Of a stretch of 20,319 bases of DNA, positions 11,191-19,405 are shown in pieces. The position numbers and the translations under genes were made by a program. Source of the stretch: a virus; IMG/VR virus record IMGVR_UViG_3300020020_000179, positions 1 through 20,319 of that record, one strand, 5' to 3'. The notes beneath the pieces are model-generated. The model was not told the origin of the DNA. It worked only from the letters and a program-made list of their open reading frames with translations, and ran no database searches. The first letter of the stretch is position 1, and the number at the start of each line of letters is the position of its first letter.

Positions 11191-14100
11191 ATGCCAGCCG
11201 CACTCGTAACGTCGTTCACCGCGCAGGATAAAACACCGGGGACATCGTTCACTGTACTGGGGACCGCAGGTCTTAGTGTTGCTGCTCGAGATAAGATTGT
11301 TCTTACCATCACCTACGACAATCTGTCTACGTCAACGCCCAATATTACAGCCATCGATCGTGTTGGCGGCGGTGATCTGCTCCTAACCTGGAACATGATC
11401 CGCAATCAGAACTCGCCTCAAGCAGCAGCGGCAGCCGGTGTTCGCACCGAGATGTGGTATGCCGATGTGCTCTCCGCAGGCACCGTTTCAATCGTTGTGA
11501 CTCTGAGCGCGTCAGTGGCTGCGAAGGCCGCGGTTGGCATGGTGTTTAGTAGTCTTAATACAAGTATTTCAGTTGCAGGTAGTGCCGTTAGTTCTGCTAC
11601 TACTACTGGTGTCACAGTCCCAGCAACGGATATGTGGGTTCATGGCGGAGGCAGTGAACAAAATACCGCAATCAGTTTTACTCCTGCCGCTGGTTCAGGA
11701 GGATCAACTGCCCCAGTAACTCAGTTCACTACCGGTGGTAGTGGTGTAACTAACGCTTCGGCAGGTCAGCACTATTCACTGCAAGGTACTGGTGTCAGTG
11801 TAACATTCGGGATGACTGGTACTGATGGTGGCCACATTATTGCCCGGTTCATCATTAATAACTCTTTGCTTACTCAGGCGGCATATGGTTTCTATGATGA
11901 TGGTACTGCGGCTGCTGCCACTCTACTTGCTACACAGGATACCGCTCCCACGGTAGATACCTCCGGCGGAGATGTGAATCTTACACTCCGGGTGAGATTG
12001 CAAGAGACTGGTGCTTGTGCCGTCTCGGGTGTTGATGATTTCCAGTTGCAGTGGGAAAAGAACAACAGTGGAACGTGGACTGATGTCACCGTCGGTGGAG
12101 GCACTGTTGGCGCTTATAGTAACCCTAACACGACTGAGGGTGCAAGTATTACTGCTCGTCTCACTGGAGGAAGCGGTTCTGCTGGTCTTGGTAGGGTTGG
12201 TGAAACTGGTGTGGCTTTGGATAGGAGCCTGGTAGCCAGCGGTTACATGGAACTGCTTTACACGCTGAAGCTAGTCGCCGCGAACCTCGCCCCCAGTGAT
12301 GTACTTAAGTTTAGGGTACTCTGGAATAATGTAACTCTGGGAATGACTTACACTCAGGTACCAACGCTCAATATTGCCGCTGGTGGTGCTACCACTCATC
12401 AGGCCTCAGTTTCAATTCCGATTACTTCTGCAGTAACCGCGACCGCCACCAAAATTACGCCAGCTAGTGTAACTGTTGCAGTGACCTCAGCAGTTACTGC
12501 CGCTGGTGGTCTTGTTTCTCAAGTTTCTGCAACCACAGCAATTGTATCTACTGTTACTGCCGCTGCTGTTAAAGTTCTACCTGCTTCAGTATCTACAGCC
12601 ATCACTTCTGGAGTAACCGCTGCTGCGAAGCTTGTAGCTCAAGGATCAGTAACCACTGCAATTACTTCTGCCATTACTGCGTCGGCTATAAGTATCTTCT
12701 CAGGATCAACAACAAGTGCAATTGTATCCGCACTAACAGCATCAGCCATTGGCATCTTCTCCGGTGCTGCAACGAGTGCGGTTGTTTCTGCAGTAACTGC
12801 TGATGCCACTCTCGTTCCTGGAGGAGGCGGCGGAACCACTCACTCGGCAAGTGTTGATATTACCATCACCTCAGGTGTGGGACAAGATGAAGGTTGGCCT
12901 CCAGACTGGCCGCCCGATTGGCCTAGTAGTGGCGGTATACCAGCAACTGTTATTAAACTGGCAAGTGTCACTACTGCCATCGTTTCTGCCGTTACTGCAG
13001 AGGGTGAAGTCATAACTGGCTTTGTCACTCACCAAGCTTCTGCCTCAATCAATATTGTCTCTCAGGTAACCATTGCCGCTTCAGCTCGTTTGAGTGTTTC
13101 GGTTTCCACACCGATAGTCTCGGCAGTTTCATCGCCTTCAGCTCTTCTGTTGAAGATCGCCTCGGTAAGCACAGCAGTTGTCTCGGCAATGACCGCGACT
13201 GCCCGGCTGGTTGCAACGGGGGTTGTGACGACAGCGATTGTTTCAACAACTCCCGCTCCTAGTGGTATAGTTATTCCTGGGCCTGCGTCGGTTACGATAA
13301 CCATTCAGTCGAATACGCCTGCGCCTGCTAGCACGAGGGTAGTATCTGCATCAGTAGCCTTCGCGATTATTTCGGCAACAACTGCTCCGAGTGCCAAGGG
13401 TATCTTCGCTGGTGCGGCAACGATCGCCATTGTCTCTACGACTCCTTCGCCTACCTCACGAGTAATCAAGGTTGCTTCAGTATCAACTGCTATTGTTTCT
13501 GCAGTTACTGCCAATGCTCGATCGATTCTGCAGGTCAGTGCTCCTGCCGTTAACATCGTTTCAACTTTTGCTGCTGAGCCAAGTATTCCCGGGCAAACTT
13601 CAGTGATTATGCCGATTGTTTCGACTTTCTCGGCAACGGCCATTGTTATCCGCCCCGCTAGTGTCTCCATTCCTATCACTTCATCGATGAGTGCGAATGC
13701 GAGCGCGAAGTTCGCGGCATCTGCTACTACGGCAATTGTATCGACGACTTCAGCAGTGGCAACGCGAGTTTCATTTGGTTCTGTCACGACCGCCATTATA
13801 TCGACCACTGCTACACCTAGCGCTAAAGGCATCTTTGCTGGGGCTACTACAATTGCCATTGTATCTACCTTTAGTGTCACCCTTACTGCTCCTCAATCAG
13901 CCAATGTTGAGTTCTTCATTCTCTCTGGTGCCAGTGCAGATGCAAGAAAGGTTACTTCAGCTTCAGTAGTGACAGCCGTTATATCGACGACTGCAGCTTC
14001 TGTTCTTCGAATCTCGCCTGTCTCGGCAACGACTAGTATTGTTTCTACAACCTCGGCCGCAGGTGTTCGAGCTGCCCAGGCCTCGGTTGTAACACCTATC

Positions 14101-14439
14101 AACTCGACCTTCGTTGCTCCGGCTCAAGCAGTTCTCCAGGCTAGTGGTATCATACCCATTGTATCGGGCACGCTTGCAGATGCAACACTTGCCGCAATGG
14201 CTTCTGTAGTAATTCCGATCATTTCAACAGTCTATGTTGAAGGATCAACTGAAGATGTCATTCCGAGGCTTCACCCGACGATCCTTGAGGAACTTACTCA
14301 GGCAGTTTTGCTTGGTGAACTTAACTCGAGTTCGACCTTGACTGATCTCTCAACATCGATTGGCCTAGAGGCATTGACGTACAAGACCGCAGTCGATGAT
14401 GTAGTAGGACCTTGGAAGCTGGAGGATGTGGTGCAATGA
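11191..14439 (+). CDS. Large repeat-containing tail fibre / minor tail protein (1082 aa)
   Basis: ATG 11191 has GAAGGGCGG about 10 nt upstream. Residues 1-225 look like a Ser/Thr/Gly/Ala-rich beta-sandwich. Residues about 228-400 contain a second beta domain (QAAYGFYDDGT, DDFQLQWEKNNSGTW) of a kind common in actinophage tail fibres. Residues 405 to about 1020 consist of 29 tandem imperfect repeats of about 20 residues, consensus like ASVSTAIVSAVTA plus a variable tail. The pattern is alternating small/hydrophobic residues with no charge, as in elongated beta-solenoid or fibre shafts. Repeat 8 carries an inserted WPPDWPPDWP segment. The last 60 residues are acidic and helical (PRLHPTILEELTQAVLLGEL). 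Probable receptor-binding fibre, with the repeats as spacer. Minus-strand open frames over this region are shadows of the repeats. Confidence 0.75.
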   Translation: MPAALVTSFTAQDKTPGTSFTVLGTAGLSVAARDKIVLTITYDNLSTSTPNITAIDRVGGGDLLLTWNMIRNQNSPQAAAAAGVRTEMWYADVLSAGTVSIVVTLSASVAAKAAVGMVFSSLNTSISVAGSAVSSATTTGVTVPATDMWVHGGGSEQNTAISFTPAAGSGGSTAPVTQFTTGGSGVTNASAGQHYSLQGTGVSVTFGMTGTDGGHIIARFIINNSLLTQAAYGFYDDGTAAAATLLATQDTAPTVDTSGGDVNLTLRVRLQETGACAVSGVDDFQLQWEKNNSGTWTDVTVGGGTVGAYSNPNTTEGASITARLTGGSGSAGLGRVGETGVALDRSLVASGYMELLYTLKLVAANLAPSDVLKFRVLWNNVTLGMTYTQVPTLNIAAGGATTHQASVSIPITSAVTATATKITPASVTVAVTSAVTAAGGLVSQVSATTAIVSTVTAAAVKVLPASVSTAITSGVTAAAKLVAQGSVTTAITSAITASAISIFSGSTTSAIVSALTASAIGIFSGAATSAVVSAVTADATLVPGGGGGTTHSASVDITITSGVGQDEGWPPDWPPDWPSSGGIPATVIKLASVTTAIVSAVTAEGEVITGFVTHQASASINIVSQVTIAASARLSVSVSTPIVSAVSSPSALLLKIASVSTAVVSAMTATARLVATGVVTTAIVSTTPAPSGIVIPGPASVTITIQSNTPAPASTRVVSASVAFAIISATTAPSAKGIFAGAATIAIVSTTPSPTSRVIKVASVSTAIVSAVTANARSILQVSAPAVNIVSTFAAEPSIPGQTSVIMPIVSTFSATAIVIRPASVSIPITSSMSANASAKFAASATTAIVSTTSAVATRVSFGSVTTAIISTTATPSAKGIFAGATTIAIVSTFSVTLTAPQSANVEFFILSGASADARKVTSASVVTAVISTTAASVLRISPVSATTSIVSTTSAAGVRAAQASVVTPINSTFVAPAQAVLQASGIIPIVSGTLADATLAAMASVVIPIISTVYVEGSTEDVIPRLHPTILEELTQAVLLGELNSSSTLTDLSTSIGLEALTYKTAVDDVVGPWKLEDVVQ
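12403..14250 (+). repeat. 29 tandem degenerate ~60-bp repeats encoding fibre shaft
   Basis: The first unit starts at GCC 12403 and the last at GCT 14200. Each unit codes about 20 residues starting ASV, GSV, VSA or GAA and containing an Ile/Val-Val/Ile-Ser core. Units 15-16 and 22-23 are near duplicates of each other at protein level (PSAKGIFAGA then TIAIVST), and units 5-7 share SIFSG/GIFSG joins, suggesting duplication by recombination. DNA similarity between most units is low, so the array is old or under drift. Confidence 0.8.
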
Positions 14440-14753
14440 CAACCGTAAAGAGACGGGACCGACGCTTCCTGAAGTGGCGAGTCACTAACCCAGAGACCGG
14501 AGATGTTCAAGACCTGACAAGCTCCACGGTTAAACTTCTGGTTCGGGAGCAGTACAGTGAAGAAGATGTCGTCGGATATGCCATGGAAATCGATGGTGAT
14601 CCCACTCTTGGTATCGTGAAATATTGGTATGATGGCACTATCCCTCCAGGAACTTATGACATTGAGGTAGAGGTTACAAGTCCCGCCGGCACAATCATCA
14701 CCTCTCCGAGCGAAGGATACAACACTCTGCTCGTGGAGCCCGACCTAGGATAA
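14436..14753 (+). CDS. BppU-like small tail/baseplate protein (105 aa)
   Basis: The frame is open from 14412, but ATG 14436 is chosen: GGAGG is 9 nt upstream and the ATG overlaps the fibre stop (ATGA). The 105-residue product has a basic start (TTVKRRDRRFLKWRV), then WRV-x-NPETGD-type and STVKLLVREQ strands, a YDGTIPPGTYDIEVEV strand and a C-terminal strand ending LLVEPDLG. This order resembles the N-terminal domain of BppU-type baseplate proteins and Ig-like linkers that attach fibres. Function in fibre attachment is inferred from fold-like pattern and from following the fibre gene. Confidence 0.55.
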   Translation: MTTVKRRDRRFLKWRVTNPETGDVQDLTSSTVKLLVREQYSEEDVVGYAMEIDGDPTLGIVKYWYDGTIPPGTYDIEVEVTSPAGTIITSPSEGYNTLLVEPDLG

Positions 14754-14755
14754 TC

Positions 14756-15064
14756 ATGCAGCCACGAAACCCATCAGCAGACCGTAGCCCTTCCGAGTAT
14801 GAGGGCGGCGGAGTTCAGTCGAACACTATCTACCCTAAGGGTGCTGATGCCCTGACACCTGAGGACAAGCTTCGACTACTGTCGATCACGGGTCAAACCG
14901 AGGATCCGAACGCAACGCCCGATCCCGGGTACTGGTATGGCAATGACTACTTCGACCCGGATGCACCCGAGTATATCGATCCTGAGCGACTGGCAAAGGA
15001 ACGAGAGCTTGCTCGCCAGGAAAGTGGTCGGTACAGAGAAACGCCTCGCCCGTCACAGTATTGA
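14756..15064 (+). CDS. Acidic Pro/Tyr-rich hypothetical protein (102 aa)
   Basis: ATG 14756 follows the previous stop after 2 nt; CCTAGGATAATC upstream is a weak ribosome-binding site, so coupling is likely. The product is hydrophilic with many Pro, Asp, Glu and Tyr (DPGYWYGNDYFDPDAPEYID) and a charged C-terminal helix. No fold, TM segment or motif is recognised. It is the last gene before the terminase and a 121-nt gap. It may be a small virion or assembly protein; nothing in the sequence fixes this. Confidence 0.55.
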   Translation: MQPRNPSADRSPSEYEGGGVQSNTIYPKGADALTPEDKLRLLSITGQTEDPNATPDPGYWYGNDYFDPDAPEYIDPERLAKERELARQESGRYRETPRPSQY

Positions 15065-15185
15065 GGTGTGGGAATAACGATTCGGGTGACGTCAAGTCAG
15101 ACTGATAGCATAACTCTCAACAGGCTCAGAGCAGTCCGTAATCGCCTCATGCGGGGCGCGCGATAAATCACGAGGGGTCGAGAAT
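15065..15185 (+). other. Longest intergenic gap, upstream of terminase
   Basis: A 121-nt gap with no tRNA and no good sigma70 promoter (best fit GTGACG-17-CATAAC is weak). It contains the 8-bp palindrome TGACGTCA (15087-15094) and TCAG-A-CTGA (15097-15105). The terminase ribosome-binding site is only GAGGGG at about 15172. Its position invites thought of a packaging or regulatory site, but nothing specific is seen. Confidence 0.4.
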
Positions 15186-16592
15186 ATGGCACATGGGTCA
15201 ATCCCTCTGCTGGGTAATGGCCGCGTGTTCCGCAAAGATAAGTGGTTCGAGGCAACAGGGTATCGCCCTCACCCGGGGCAAAGCATGGTGCATTACGATA
15301 ACACTCGTCACCGTGTGCTCTGTAATGGACGACGCTGGGGTAAGACTCTCTTCGGTGGCAAGGAGATTGAGACTACGGCTTTCGTAAAGAACTACCTCAG
15401 TGAGCCCATGATGGGCTGGATTATTGGTCCGAATTATGGTGATGCGGAAAAAGAATTCCGAGTCATCTACAATACTTTTAAGGCACTCGGTATCGACACT
15501 CTGTCAAACAAGTTCATCAAGAACGCCGAGAATGGGAACATGAAGATCGAGACCAACTGGGGATGGTCTGTTGAATGTCGATCTGCACAACACCCTGATA
15601 GCCTCGTCGGTGAGGGTCTCGACTTCATCCTGATGGCTGAGGCTGGTCGACACAGTAAGAAAACATTCACTGAGTACGTACGACCTGCTCTGTCTGATAA
15701 GCGCGGGTTCTCAATGATGAGTGGAGTTCCTGAGGATGCAAACGATACTAACCTGCTCTACTGGGCATATATGCGAGGACAAGAGCCCCTCTTTACACAA
15801 TGGCAGTCCTGGCAACTACCCTCCTGGACCAACACTCACGTTTTCCCAGGCGGAAGAAATGATCCGGAGATTGTGGAAGCAGCCTCCGATCTTACCGACG
15901 ACGAATTCCGCCGGCAGTACGGGGGCGAATTTGTTCTAAAGCGTGGTCGCGTCATGAAGGAGTGGGATGATGACAAACACGTTGTGGACGTTCACTACCG
16001 CCGTGATTGGCCTCTGTTCGCAGCGGTTGACTTCGGGTACACGAACGACTGGGTATGGCTTTGGATCCAACTTGATCCAATCGATAACCGTACCTACGTT
16101 ATCGGTGAGAAGCGATGGAAGTTCACAGATACTGAGATGATCGCCAAGGAGATGGCACAAAGTGAACTCATCGGCAATTGCCGAGCCATCTACGTTGATC
16201 CCTCAAGTCCTGACGACGCAGCCATTCTTCGTCGACACTTGGGGGTTCCCACACGAGCTAACACAGGTGGGGAAATTAAGCTTCGACTCCAGCTCATTCG
16301 TTCGGCGCTGAAGACTCGACCTGAGTCTTTGCCTGAGGATCACCCAGAGCGTCTGCCTAACCTTATGGTTGATCGCTCCTGTGATCGCCTCATCTGGGAA
16401 ATGCGCGAGGGTTATCGCTGGCCCGAGAATAAGAACGACAGTAAGAACTCCAGTGAAATTCCGATGGATGATAACAACCATGGACCGGAAGCGCTTGGGC
16501 GGTTCTATAAGGGCCACATGGAGAGTCTGTCCACGGTTGGTAGTAGAATTAGTCGGCAGGGATCGATTCGAGTTAGGAAGAGAGCAGCATGA
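15186..16592 (+). CDS. Terminase large subunit
   Basis: ATG 15186 follows GAGGGGTCGAGAAT. The 468-residue product is the packaging motor and nuclease. The N-terminal ATPase has Walker A-like GRRWGKT (48-54, Lys53, Thr54) and a Walker B-like stretch LDFILMAE (145-152), with Glu152 as catalytic carboxylate after Ala instead of the common Asp-Glu pair. The C-terminal RNase H-like nuclease has Asp282 (AAVDFGYTND) and Asp338 (YVDPSS) as metal-binding candidates. A final conserved motif NHGPEALGRF has Glu435 where Asp is usual. The length is typical. TerL docks on the portal encoded next door (ATGA overlap), cuts concatemers and pumps DNA using ATP. Confidence 0.9.
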   Translation: MAHGSIPLLGNGRVFRKDKWFEATGYRPHPGQSMVHYDNTRHRVLCNGRRWGKTLFGGKEIETTAFVKNYLSEPMMGWIIGPNYGDAEKEFRVIYNTFKALGIDTLSNKFIKNAENGNMKIETNWGWSVECRSAQHPDSLVGEGLDFILMAEAGRHSKKTFTEYVRPALSDKRGFSMMSGVPEDANDTNLLYWAYMRGQEPLFTQWQSWQLPSWTNTHVFPGGRNDPEIVEAASDLTDDEFRRQYGGEFVLKRGRVMKEWDDDKHVVDVHYRRDWPLFAAVDFGYTNDWVWLWIQLDPIDNRTYVIGEKRWKFTDTEMIAKEMAQSELIGNCRAIYVDPSSPDDAAILRRHLGVPTRANTGGEIKLRLQLIRSALKTRPESLPEDHPERLPNLMVDRSCDRLIWEMREGYRWPENKNDSKNSSEIPMDDNNHGPEALGRFYKGHMESLSTVGSRISRQGSIRVRKRAA

Positions 16593-18181
16593 GCGACGAC
16601 CCGAATCAGTGGTCTACGACGAAGCCATACGTAGGCCCAGAAGCTGCGGCCATGACATGGGTCCCTGAAGATGATCGACCCCGCCTTGCTGCATATTTCC
16701 AGTATGATGACATGTACTGGAATGACCCACGACAGTTTGCTCTGCGCGTTCTCGAGGGTGAAGAACCTGTCTACATCCCTAACGCGCGTACTGTCGTCAA
16801 CACGACTGCCCACTACTTCCTCAAGGGTCTTGAGCTCACCTGCGATAACGCGGGTACGAAAGCCGCCCTTGACAAACTACTGAAGCGCGAAGCCTTTTAC
16901 TCGAGGTTCAATGACGCGAAAGTTTCTGGCGTCGCTCGAGGCGACTGGGTTTTACATATGACGGCGAACCCCAAGAAAGACCAGGGCGAGCGAATCTCGA
17001 TCACCGTCGTTGAACCGATGGATGTCTTTCCCATCTGGGATGAGGACGAACCCGGTAAGATGATCGGCTGCCACCTTGCAGTCTCATATCTGCCTCCGAA
17101 GGAAGATGACCCTGAACAGAAGGTTCGTCTGCGTCGTTTGACCTATCGCCTGATTATCGATCCGAAGTCGGGCAAGAAGCGCATCAGTCGTGAAGAGGGT
17201 ATCTATAAGATCGAGCAAACCACTGGTCTTAGTGGTGAAACTGAGGGCAAGGCAGTACTGGTTAAGTCGATTCTGCCTCTGGGGTTGCTTGACGAACGCA
17301 TCACCGCAATTCCGATCTACTGGTTCAAGAACCAGCACTGGGGTGGTGAGGACTATGGTTCCTCAGAACTTCGCGGTATGGAGCGACTGACTGAAGTCAT
17401 TTCTCAGGGTTCCACCGATGTCACTGGTGCACTCTCGCTCGAGGGCTTGGGAGTTTATGCCACTGATGGTGGACGCCCCGTCGCCCCATCTGGCGAAGGT
17501 GGACAACTGGTTGAGACTGACTGGGAGGTTGCTCCCGGTAAGGTTATGGAGGTTCCCTCCGGAGCGTACTTCCGCCGAGTTGATGGTGTGGGATCAATCA
17601 CACCCGCGATCGACAATATCGGATATCTCGAGACCAAGATCCATCGTTCACTAGGTTTGACTGATGTTGCTCTTGGAGATGTTGAAGCATCAGTGGCTCA
17701 GTCAGGTATCGCGCTCGCGATTAAGTTTCTGCCGACGCTTGCTCGCCTTGAATCCCGAGACCAAGCAGGCATTGATAAGTTGACGCACCTGTTCTATGAC
17801 TGGAAGACATGGCATGAGGTCTTCGAGAAAGAATCACTCGAAGGTGATATAGTCCCAGTAATCGGGGATAAACTGCCGATGGACCGCACTGCGCGGGTCA
17901 ACGAACTCAACAACATGTTCGATCGTAAGATCATTCCGAAGACCTATTACCGGGCCGAGATGGAAAAAATGGGGTATGAGTTCCCCGACGACATTCAGAA
18001 AGAACTGGATAAGGAAGCAGAAAAGGCTTTCCAGGATCAAATGCGCGCAATGATGGAAGCGGGCAATCAGAATTCCGGGGATGATTCCTCGGGTACGACT
18101 CTTCCTTCCGGAGGGAACAAGAGCAATAACAAGGACCGCCCGAACGAAAGTGCGGGTACGGAAGTGAAGAATAAGAGCTGA
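16589..18181 (+). CDS. Portal protein
   Basis: ATG 16589 overlaps the terminase stop (ATGA). The 530-residue product follows the order of SPP1 gp6-like portals (Phage_prot_Gp6). The N-terminal region has FALRVLEGEEPVYIPNAR and VVNTTAHYFLKG; the middle has VVEPMDVFPIWDEDE, then Leu/Arg-rich strands; the stem region has ERLTEVISQGSTDVTGALSL. A helical crown follows with HRSLGLTDVALGDVE and SGIALAIKFLPTLARLES, and a Lys/Asn/Ser-rich disordered tail. Portals form the dodecameric ring at one capsid vertex for DNA entry and exit. Position between TerL and scaffold fits. Start and length look typical. Confidence 0.85.
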   Translation: MSDDPNQWSTTKPYVGPEAAAMTWVPEDDRPRLAAYFQYDDMYWNDPRQFALRVLEGEEPVYIPNARTVVNTTAHYFLKGLELTCDNAGTKAALDKLLKREAFYSRFNDAKVSGVARGDWVLHMTANPKKDQGERISITVVEPMDVFPIWDEDEPGKMIGCHLAVSYLPPKEDDPEQKVRLRRLTYRLIIDPKSGKKRISREEGIYKIEQTTGLSGETEGKAVLVKSILPLGLLDERITAIPIYWFKNQHWGGEDYGSSELRGMERLTEVISQGSTDVTGALSLEGLGVYATDGGRPVAPSGEGGQLVETDWEVAPGKVMEVPSGAYFRRVDGVGSITPAIDNIGYLETKIHRSLGLTDVALGDVEASVAQSGIALAIKFLPTLARLESRDQAGIDKLTHLFYDWKTWHEVFEKESLEGDIVPVIGDKLPMDRTARVNELNNMFDRKIIPKTYYRAEMEKMGYEFPDDIQKELDKEAEKAFQDQMRAMMEAGNQNSGDDSSGTTLPSGGNKSNNKDRPNESAGTEVKNKS

Positions 18182-18196
18182 GGTGTGAGGCCTCAG
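18178..18196 (+). other. Stem-loop at the portal stop codon
   Basis: CTGAGG (18178-18183) pairs with CCTCAG (18191-18196) around a 7-nt loop; the TGA stop is in the left arm. There is no U-run. It could reduce read-through of transcription or affect mRNA stability between portal and scaffold, but this is only a suggestion. Confidence 0.35.
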
Positions 18197-18235
18197 TAAT
18201 CAAACAGCGCGTGAGGCGCGAGAGGGAGTAAAATC

Positions 18236-18892
18236 ATGCACGACTTCTGGAACCAGTGGCCCGGGGTGATCCTGGGTGCTGAAGGCGAACCAGAGCCGAA
18301 GACCGATCCTGACCCGAAGGAAGATCCGGAAGATCCGGACGATCCCGAGGACAAGGGAGAAGGCGAAGGCGAAGGCACTACCGATAAGTCGAAGGAAGAC
18401 TTTGAGGCAGTCCAGAAGGCACTCGACGCAGAACGTCGAATCACGAAGAGGCAGGAACGAGAACTGAAGCGACTCCGTATCACCCAGGAAACTGGGAAGG
18501 AAGAGAAGCAGGAAGACCTCGAGAGGACTCGGCAGGAGTCTGAAGCTGTGAAGGCTCAGAACCAGAAGCTTGCTGCCGGTCTGCTTACCCGTGATGTTGA
18601 TGCGGCAATTCGTGAAGCCGCCAAGGATGCCAAGTTCATTGACCCCGAAGATGCAGTTAACGGAGTCGACCGCTCGAAGATCGTTGCCGAGCAGGACGAT
18701 GAAGACCCGACCGACATCTTCGTCGATGAAACGACCGTGCAGGCTGCGGTCAAGGCCCTGGCGACTAAGAAGTCGCACTTCATTCGCTCGGGAACCGACG
18801 ATGGTGATGCCACTGGCAGCCAGTTCGGCGGCTCCAAGAAGAAGAAGCAGCAGGACGAAGAAGCACTGCGTGAGCTTTACCCCTCATTGTAA
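18236..18892 (+). CDS. Capsid scaffolding protein
   Basis: ATG 18236 has GAGGGAGTAAAATC upstream. The 218-residue product has a short Trp-containing N-terminus, then a highly acidic Pro/Asp/Glu region (about 18-55) and a long charged coiled-coil (about 56-125: EAVQKALDAERRITKRQERE and onward). A helical domain (130-190) and a Lys-rich C-terminal tail (GGSKKKKQQDEE) follow. Acidic, helical, Cys-free composition with a basic C-terminal end, placed between portal and capsid genes, is typical of scaffold proteins that guide procapsid assembly through the C-terminal helix and are then removed. No protease domain is visible here. Confidence 0.8.
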   Translation: MHDFWNQWPGVILGAEGEPEPKTDPDPKEDPEDPDDPEDKGEGEGEGTTDKSKEDFEAVQKALDAERRITKRQERELKRLRITQETGKEEKQEDLERTRQESEAVKAQNQKLAAGLLTRDVDAAIREAAKDAKFIDPEDAVNGVDRSKIVAEQDDEDPTDIFVDETTVQAAVKALATKKSHFIRSGTDDGDATGSQFGGSKKKKQQDEEALRELYPSL

Positions 18893-18929
18893 GGTAATAT
18901 CCACACACAACCAAGAAGGGTAACTCGTC

Positions 18930-19388
18930 ATGGTACAGCCGTCCTATGATAAGTACGACCCCATTGCCTCAGGATTCCGGGCGCGCCTCGCAGCAGACCT
19001 CACCCTGACCAATGGATCCTTCCTCGGCGGTGTTTCGCTGAACGCTAGCGGACGCGTCGTGGTAGGAACAGCGGGTCAGTCAGGCCTGGTGGGGGTTCTC
19101 TTGAAGAACGCCGGCCGTGGGCCTGTCTCGCAGTACGGAGCCCTGCCGGGTACCGTCAACCCGAACGCACCCATCGCAACTGTTGCAGGGTCCCAGGTGG
19201 ACATCATGCAGTTCGGTGAAATCGTGGGACTGGATAAGGCAGTATTTCTTGCCGGCTCCAAGGTCTACACGACCACTGCCGGAGTGCTTTCCCTCACGGG
19301 TGGCACTGGCCGGTTCCTCGTTGGATTCACGATCGAGGCAGGACGACTTCGCGTATGCGTCGCCGTTGGCCAGGTCGCACAGGCATAG
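18930..19388 (+). CDS. Head decoration / capsid-stabilising protein (DUF2190-like)
   Basis: ATG 18930 follows AAGAAGGGTAAC. The 152-residue product is small and beta-rich with few charges (LGGVSLNASGRVVVGTAGQS; GRGPVSQYGALPGTVN). The strand order, a VAGSQVDIMQFGEIVGLDKA strand and a C-terminal FLVGFTIEAGRLRV strand, matches small decoration proteins of siphoviruses. It would sit on the outside of the capsid shell and stabilise it after expansion. Location directly upstream of the major capsid gene is the usual place. Family name is from recall of pattern. Confidence 0.7.
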   Translation: MVQPSYDKYDPIASGFRARLAADLTLTNGSFLGGVSLNASGRVVVGTAGQSGLVGVLLKNAGRGPVSQYGALPGTVNPNAPIATVAGSQVDIMQFGEIVGLDKAVFLAGSKVYTTTAGVLSLTGGTGRFLVGFTIEAGRLRVCVAVGQVAQA

Positions 19389-19405
19389 GAAAGGGGCAGC
19401 ACATC

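Noticed and set aside
13305-13880. 191-residue minus-strand open frame with repeats of its own
   Set aside because: It is the complement of the fibre repeats; the plus strand has start, ribosome-binding site and long domain structure.
15087-15094. TGACGTCA palindrome upstream of terminase as a packaging or regulator site
   Set aside because: An isolated 8-bp palindrome; no repeats or second copy nearby to support function.
17845-17854. TGATATAGTC, as in the promoters at 4418 and 9582
   Set aside because: Inside the portal gene with no -35 box or downstream start; taken as chance.
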